Positions 59,348 to 64,000 of a DNA stretch of 64,000 nt are shown here, piece after piece. The stretch spans positions 124,001-188,000 of the forward strand of contig JAFAER010000012.1 of assembly GCA_023423895.1 (NCBI GenBank), read 5' to 3'. A program made the translations under genes and the position numbers. The notes beneath the pieces were generated by a model that was not told the DNA's origin, made no database searches, and worked only from the letters and a program-made list of their open reading frames with translations. How positions within the stretch are numbered: the stretch's first letter is position 1; every line of letters begins with the position of its first letter. This DNA comes from Pseudomonadota bacterium. Lineage in GTDB: Bacteria; Myxococcota_A; Polyangia; Polyangiales; Polyangiaceae.

Positions 59348-59522
59348 GAGGCCCAGACTACCAGGACGGTCGAGGCATTCCCGCTCTCGTCCGAGCCCGT
59401 CGCCGCACAGGCAAAGCTTCGGCCCCGCAGGCTCAGAAAAAGAACTGCTCCCTGCGTCCACATGGTCCGCGTGCCGGGCAGGCCGTGATAAGGACCCCCT
59501 CTACCAAGGAGCAGACTCTTTC

Positions 59523-60209
59523 ATGGCGACGATCGGCGAGACGCTCAATGCACTGTTCGACGCGGAACGCACGGCGCGTGCGCACCATGCGGCACTCCGC
59601 GGCGAAGGCGACGCGAAGCTCATTCCGGAGCTGCGCGCGGCAACCGCAGCCGCGCTTGTGCTCGATGACGAGACCGAGGCCTCGGTTCGGTTGGTCCGCC
59701 TCGCGCTCCTCCTCGGCGATCTCGAGGGCGACGCCGTCGTCGACCTGCTGATCGACATCCTCGGCGGCGTGTCGCCGGAGGCGCGGATCGCGGCCGGAGA
59801 GGCGCTCGAAGGCCTGGCCTTCGACCGCTTCAAGGAGGTGGCGCTGGGCATCGAACGTGCTCTCGCGCGCCTGCCTCGCGGCAATCCGGCATTCAGCGAG
59901 CTTCCGTTCCTCCTCGCCGAGGTCGGTGAGCCTGGCTGCGCCAAGCTGCTCGGCCGCTTTCTCCAGAACGACGACGCCGAGGTCGTGGCCTCCGCGATCG
60001 AGGCGATGGCGGAGCTCGGCGACCCCGCGGCGATTCCGCTGCTCGCCAAGCTCGAGCGCGACGGACGCCAGGTCCAGCTCGAGGACGAGGAGGGCGGCGA
60101 GCGCGTCTCGATCGCCGACCTCGCCCACGAGGCACGCGAGATCCTCGAAGAGATGGCGGCCGAGGCGAACCCCGCGCCTCCGCCGGCACCGAAAAAGGGC
60201 AAGCGGTGA
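59523..60209 (+). CDS. HEAT-repeat-like protein
   Basis: The product is 228 residues from ATG 59523 (AAGGAG 15 nt upstream). It has about five helical pairs of HEAT type (AALVLDDETEASVRLVRLALLLGD, GDAVVDLLIDILGGVSPEARIAAGEAL, LLGRFLQNDDAEVVASAIEAMAELGDPAAIPLLAKL) and a Lys/Pro-rich tail. No signal peptide. HEAT proteins are adaptors; the partner here is probably the coupled methyltransferase (GTGA overlap). Function otherwise unknown. Confidence 0.85.
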   Translation: MATIGETLNALFDAERTARAHHAALRGEGDAKLIPELRAATAAALVLDDETEASVRLVRLALLLGDLEGDAVVDLLIDILGGVSPEARIAAGEALEGLAFDRFKEVALGIERALARLPRGNPAFSELPFLLAEVGEPGCAKLLGRFLQNDDAEVVASAIEAMAELGDPAAIPLLAKLERDGRQVQLEDEEGGERVSIADLAHEAREILEEMAAEANPAPPPAPKKGKR

Positions 60210-61195
60210 CCCGACCGCCCGACCGCCCTGATCGACACGCCGGTCTCGGCGGCGAGGGCGTTCGGCCGGACGTTCGTGCCGCCGGACCCTTCGTCCGGAG
60301 CGGCTCCGTTTCTTCGTCTCCTTCTTCGCAGCGTGGACGCGGGGAAACGGCGCTGCCGGCGCGCCACCTCGGCCACGAGGAAGTGGCCGTGTTCGAGACG
60401 TTCGTCGTGCCGCGCTACCTCGCGATGTTCGGCGAGCCGCTCCTCCACATGCTCGTCCCGGGGCGCGACGCGCGGGTGTGTCACGTCCACTGCCGAACCG
60501 GCTACCCGGACCGGCAGCTCGCCGAGCGACTGCCGAACGTGCATGTCCACGGCTGCGACGTCTCGCCGTCGGCGATCGAGCTCGCGCGCGCCAAGGCCGC
60601 GGCGCTCGGAAAGAGCGATCCGGTCGTCTTCGACTACCGCGTCGCGGACCAGCTACCGCTCGCGTTCCCCGGAGGAGCGTTCTCTCACGCGTTCACGATC
60701 CATCCGCTCGCGACGCCGGAGGAGCGGCGAGCGTTGCTCGAAGAGCTGGCGCGCATCGTTGCGCCGCGCGGTCAGGCGCTCATTGCGATGCCCCTGCGCG
60801 GGTCGTTCGTCGAGCTGGCGGATCTCCTCCGCGAGTGCGCGCTCAAGCACGAGCTCGGCGACCTGACGAACGCCATCGAGGCCGCGATGCAGCTCCGGCC
60901 GACGGACGAGCTGCTCGAGGGTGAGCTCGAGGCCGCGGGCTTCGAATACGTCGACGTCGACGTGCACACGCGGAGGCTCGAGTTCTCCGGGGGACGTGCG
61001 GTGTTCGAGGATCCGATCACGCGCCTGATCATCGTCCCCGAGCTCCTCGTCGGTGTCGGCCTCGACCCCTCGTCCGATCGGACCGTCGACCCGCTCGCCT
61101 ACGCGCGTGACGCCATCGACAAGTACTGGAGCGGCAGGACGTTCGAGATGACCGTGAACGTCGGCGTGGCGAGCGGACGGCGACGGGCGAGCTGA
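60206..61195 (+). CDS. Class I SAM-dependent methyltransferase-like protein
   Basis: The product is 329 residues from GTG 60206, overlapping the HEAT gene by 4 nt. The first 60 residues are low-complexity; the start may be later. The methyltransferase fold spans about 90-225: a divergent glycine loop (HVHCRTGYPDRQLAERLP), the acidic strand VHGCDVSPSAIELARAKA, DQLPLAFPGGAFSHAFTIHPLATPEERRALLEELARIVAPRGQALIAMP. The usual D-x-G-x-G-x-G is degraded to C-R-T-G-Y-P, so SAM binding should be tested. A C-terminal extension of about 100 residues is unlike common families. The substrate is not deducible; the HEAT partner may present it. Confidence 0.82.
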   Translation: MTRPPDRPDRHAGLGGEGVRPDVRAAGPFVRSGSVSSSPSSQRGRGETALPARHLGHEEVAVFETFVVPRYLAMFGEPLLHMLVPGRDARVCHVHCRTGYPDRQLAERLPNVHVHGCDVSPSAIELARAKAAALGKSDPVVFDYRVADQLPLAFPGGAFSHAFTIHPLATPEERRALLEELARIVAPRGQALIAMPLRGSFVELADLLRECALKHELGDLTNAIEAAMQLRPTDELLEGELEAAGFEYVDVDVHTRRLEFSGGRAVFEDPITRLIIVPELLVGVGLDPSSDRTVDPLAYARDAIDKYWSGRTFEMTVNVGVASGRRRAS

Positions 61196-61294
61196 ATCGG
61201 GCGCCAGATTCGTCGTTTTACACGTTCTCGACCGTTCGCGAGAGAATCGTGCAACCCGTGCTAGAGTCTGGTCTAGCTTCAGGAGGGAGGCTCC

Positions 61295-62572
61295 GTGATG
61301 CAGCGTGGAGATGTGCCATCGGGGAATTCCGACGCAACGCTCCCAGGCTTGCTCGGTGAAGAGCCTCCGCCTTCAGGCGACGCTTACACACGCGGGATGG
61401 AGCACCTCGTCGGGGTCGTCCAAGAGCTGTCGCTCGCGCGGACCATGGAAGCCATCCAGGTCATCGTGCGCCGCGCCGCGCGTGTCCTGACGAACGCCGA
61501 CGGCGCAACCTTCGTCCTCCGCGACGGCGACTGCTGCTTCTACGCCGACGAGGACGCGATCGCTCCACTGTGGAAGGGGAAGCGCTTCCCCATCGAGGCT
61601 TGCATCAGCGGCTGGTCGATGTTGAACCGCTCGGAGGCGGTCATCCTGGACATCTACGCCGACGACCGGATCCCGCACGACGTCTACCGAGCGACGTTCG
61701 TCGAGAGCCTCGTCATGGTGCCGATCCGCAAGCAGGCGCCGATCGGCGCGATCGGAGCGTACTGGGCGCACCGGCGAAAGCAGTCGAGCGCGGAGGTGAA
61801 GCTGCTCCAGGCGCTCGCCGACAGCACATCGATCGCGATCGAGAACGTGCAGCTGTACGCCGAGCTCGAGGAGCGCGTGAGCGCGCGGACCGCAGAGCTC
61901 GAAGCGATCAATCAAGAGCTCGAGTCGTTCTCCTACTCCGTCTCGCACGATCTCCGTGCGCCGCTTCGCGCGATCCAGGGTTTCGCCCGCGCGGTGCAGG
62001 AAGATGCCGGGCCGGTGCTCGACGCCGAGACGCGTGGCCATCTCGATCGCGTCATCGGCGGAGCCGCGCGGATGAACGGGCTCATCGAGGCGCTCCTCGA
62101 GCTGTCGCGTGTGAGCCGGGCGCCCGTCGCCCGCGAGCGGGTCGACGTCTCGTCCGTCGCACGCGAGATCGCGGCCGAGCTCACCGAGCGCGACCCGTCC
62201 CGGAAGGTTCGTCTCATCGTGCAGGACGGCCTGGAGGTGGAGGCCGACCCTCGGCTCTTCCGGGCCGTGATGACGAACCTGCTCGACAACGCCTGGAAGT
62301 TCACGAGCAGGAACGACGACGCACGGATCGAGGTCGGGGCGAACGACGGCGAGCTCTTCGTGCGCGACGACGGCGCCGGATTCGAGATGGCGCGTGCGGC
62401 GCGACTCTTCGCGCCGTTCCAGCGGCTCTGTTCGGCGAACGAGTTCCCCGGCACGGGGATCGGCCTCGCGACCGTGCTTCGCATCGTGCGCCGCCACGGA
62501 GGCGACATCCGTGCGGAGAGCGAGCCGGGGAAGGGAACGACGTTCCGCTTCACGCTCCACCGCACGGCCTGA
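61295..62572 (+). CDS. Soluble GAF-domain histidine kinase
   Basis: The product has 425 residues. GGAGGGAGG lies 6 nt before a GTG that is followed at once by an ATG (61298). A GAF domain (about 40-190; VRRAARVLTNADGATFVLRD-, IEACISGWSMLNRSEAVILDIYADDRIP, SIAIENVQLYA) is followed by a coiled-coil and a kinase core: H-box SYSVSHDLRAPLRAIQGFAR, N-box LLDNAWKFT, G1 FVRDDGAGFEM, G2 GTGIGLATVLRIV. No membrane helix. This resembles bacteriophytochrome-type and light or redox-linked GAF kinases. The GAF domain has a Cys pair (DCCF) but chromophore binding is unproven. No response-regulator gene is beside it. Confidence 0.9.
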   Translation: MMQRGDVPSGNSDATLPGLLGEEPPPSGDAYTRGMEHLVGVVQELSLARTMEAIQVIVRRAARVLTNADGATFVLRDGDCCFYADEDAIAPLWKGKRFPIEACISGWSMLNRSEAVILDIYADDRIPHDVYRATFVESLVMVPIRKQAPIGAIGAYWAHRRKQSSAEVKLLQALADSTSIAIENVQLYAELEERVSARTAELEAINQELESFSYSVSHDLRAPLRAIQGFARAVQEDAGPVLDAETRGHLDRVIGGAARMNGLIEALLELSRVSRAPVARERVDVSSVAREIAAELTERDPSRKVRLIVQDGLEVEADPRLFRAVMTNLLDNAWKFTSRNDDARIEVGANDGELFVRDDGAGFEMARAARLFAPFQRLCSANEFPGTGIGLATVLRIVRRHGGDIRAESEPGKGTTFRFTLHRTA

Positions 62573-62656
62573 CGTTCGACGCCGAACACACGCGAGCGCC
62601 GAACACGAGCGAGGTGAGGCGCTGTCGCCTCGCCCCGGCCCCGCCGCCGCCGCTCT

Positions 62657-63721
62657 CTACTTGCAGTAGCCGTCGATGCAGACGAGCGGCGAGGCGCAGT
62701 TCTTGTTCTGCGTGGGGTCGCACTCGGTGCCGAGATTGTTCGTCGAGCCGCAGACGTTGTACGTGCCGGAGCTCGTCGTCACGGGCTTGCACTGATTGAA
62801 CTCGTCCGCCGACTTGCACGACTCGGGCGTGCCGGGGTCGCAACCGATGTAGCAGCTGTGTCGGAGGCAGATGCTGCCGGGCTGGCAGCTGTCCTGGACG
62901 CCGTCCGTCGTGCAGGTGAAGACCGGCTTCTGGTCCGGCGTGCAGCCGCCGTCGATGCAGACCAGGCCGGGGCCGCAGGTCCCGCCGGCGCCGCACGGGT
63001 CGACGCAGTGCTCCTGGACGCACGCCTTGCCGCCGGTGCACTGGCTGGAGTTGGTGCACGGGTTCGGGTTGCCGGTGCAGACGCCCTTCGCGGTGTCACA
63101 CGTGTAGCCCGTCGGGCACGGCTTGTTCCCGCTGCACGACGGGGTGCATGCGCCCTGGACGCAGACGCCGCCGCTGCACTGCGTGGCATCGACGCACTGA
63201 TCCTGCGGCGCCACGCACGAACCGCTGAGGCAGCGTGAGCCCGCCGGCGACGGGCAGTCGCTATCGCGCCTGCACGAGGACGACCCGCCGTCGCCGCCGA
63301 TCGGGACGCATTCGGGCGTTCCGTTGGCGCCGCTGCCGAGACGGCACACGAAACTCGAAGGACAGCCGTTCGTCGAGCAGTCGCCCGCTTTGCACTTGTT
63401 GTCCGCCCCGCAGTTGCTTCCGGCAGGGCAGTCGGACGGCTTGGTGCAGGCCTGGTCGCCGCCTGGCGGCGGCTGCACGCCGTCGCTGAGGCGGCAGCGA
63501 TGATCGCTCGTACACGTGTAGCCGCTCGGGCAGTCCAGCCCGGAGTTGCACGTCCAGACGCTGCAGGCGCTCGAGTAGTAGGAGTCCGGGCAGTCGTAGC
63601 ACTCGCCCTCGTCCCCGATACACACCCGATGGTCGCGATCGGCCGGGTAGATCGGGCATCCGAAGAGGACGGCGGTCCCGAGCCCGAAGAGAACGAAGGA
63701 GACTGCGCGCTTCATCATCAT
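62657..63721 (-). CDS. Cys-rich repeat lipoprotein
   Basis: The product has 354 residues and a lipobox FGC near residue 22. It contains some 45 Cys in repeated modules of the type C-x-x3-dC-p-x-g-x2-C-x4-x-C (for example CTKPSDCPAGSNCGADNKC, CVDATQCSGGVCVQGAC, CTNSSQCTGGKACVQEHC), similar to Dickkopf/EB-type disulfide repeats widely seen in secreted myxobacterial proteins. The same module occurs singly in the binding-protein lipoprotein at 38774. Three ATGs (63721, 63718, 63715) follow one another; any could start. A surface interaction or binding role is likely; no catalytic motif. Confidence 0.88.
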   Translation of the reverse strand: MMMKRAVSFVLFGLGTAVLFGCPIYPADRDHRVCIGDEGECYDCPDSYYSSACSVWTCNSGLDCPSGYTCTSDHRCRLSDGVQPPPGGDQACTKPSDCPAGSNCGADNKCKAGDCSTNGCPSSFVCRLGSGANGTPECVPIGGDGGSSSCRRDSDCPSPAGSRCLSGSCVAPQDQCVDATQCSGGVCVQGACTPSCSGNKPCPTGYTCDTAKGVCTGNPNPCTNSSQCTGGKACVQEHCVDPCGAGGTCGPGLVCIDGGCTPDQKPVFTCTTDGVQDSCQPGSICLRHSCYIGCDPGTPESCKSADEFNQCKPVTTSSGTYNVCGSTNNLGTECDPTQNKNCASPLVCIDGYCK

Positions 63722-63895
63722 GGTTTGCGTCCTCGACTCCGGCTTTGGCGTGACCGTCTTCCGAGACAGACCGCCCTCGCGTCGCCGGCCGCCTGGCCGG
63801 GGGCGCCGTCAAGCAGGGTAGCAACCGTCATGCCCCAGACAAGGTACGCAAAAGCGCGCCAAAACACGCGATGAACGCGGCCTCGAACGGGGAGC

Positions 63896-64000
63896 GTGCA
63901 CGGCGGTTCACGACGCGTGTGGACGGTGCGTCAGGGGAAAGAGCCCAACCGTCTCATGTGGGGAGCGTTGGACGCCGAGCCCGAAACGCCCGGCCTGCTC
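63896..64000 (+). CDS. Possible start of a gene running off the right edge
   Basis: A frame open from GTG 63896 (or ATG 63956) reaches the last base without a stop. The 35-codon product (MHGGSRRVWTVRQGKEPN...) is too short to judge. There is no clear Shine-Dalgarno. It would be divergent from the Cys-rich lipoprotein gene. The rest of 63722-63895 shows nothing definable. Confidence 0.2.
   Translation, partial: MHGGSRRVWTVRQGKEPNRLMWGALDAEPETPGLL

Noticed and set aside
61194..61211. Intrinsic terminator after the methyltransferase gene (GAATC-N8-GATTC)
   Set aside because: A 5-bp stem with an 8-nt loop and only a short TTTT nearby is too weak to call.
32365..63872. 13-bp word AAAACACGCGATG present at both places
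   Set aside because: Exact matches of this length are expected by chance in 64 kb, and the surroundings do not align.

Overview
The window is GC-rich DNA from a myxobacterium-like organism (phylum Myxococcota; a Sorangiineae or Polyangiales relative is my guess). This rests on three PknB-type Ser/Thr kinases with long linkers, transmembrane anchors and in two cases PEGA tails, on many secreted lipoproteins and Cys-rich proteins, and on two proteins ending in MYXO-CTERM-like tails. A very large TPR protein and frequent GTG/TTG starts with 4-nt gene overlaps fit as well. I found no rRNA, tRNA, CRISPR array, insertion sequence or prophage.

Metal region (1-20 kb). The left edge cuts a DUF692 (MNIO) enzyme coupled to its DUF2063-type partner. 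A nickel cluster follows: nikR, a TonB-dependent receptor with an N-terminal TonB_C-like domain, two related lipoproteins and a NiCoT-family permease. Four copies of one 28-bp operator (GTRACAC-N14-RTGYYAC) lie only here, upstream of the receptor, the second lipoprotein (two copies) and the permease, and define a putative NikR regulon. Next is an MbnP/MbnH pair, the copper-associated diheme enzyme and its WxW substrate protein. A divergent RegB/RegA redox two-component system with an added His-rich loop follows it. A run of secreted metal-protein candidates comes next: a C-x-C protein, two Cys/His lipoproteins, a YtkA-like protein and a beta-barrel. The N-terminus of MbnP and the two Cys/His lipoproteins share one Cys/His module that I do not recognise as a named family. 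A SASA-type esterase, a second YtkA-like lipoprotein and a pentaheme cytochrome operon complete this part.

Transport and housekeeping (20-34 kb). This part holds an Omp85-like barrel and a divergent pair of Npt-type nucleotide transporters, one with a HEAT-like tail. It also holds a trypsin-like protease with a sorting tail and a NhaR-like regulator divergent from a DUF1275-carbonic anhydrase operon. A Ser/Thr kinase, an SDR dehydrogenase and accA follow.

Signalling and envelope (34-64 kb). A kinase, a TPR protein and an orphan periplasmic binding protein form one coupled operon. A citrate synthase fused to a MerR-type HTH lies just downstream of a 36-bp dyad, which suggests self-regulation. 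The rest includes an epimerase-acyltransferase pair, an LD-carboxypeptidase and a TIG lipoprotein. It also has a 1810-residue TPR protein, a DUF481 barrel, an AI-2E-type permease and a third kinase. An M23 peptidase, a HEAT protein coupled to a methyltransferase, a GAF histidine kinase and a Cys-repeat lipoprotein close the window.
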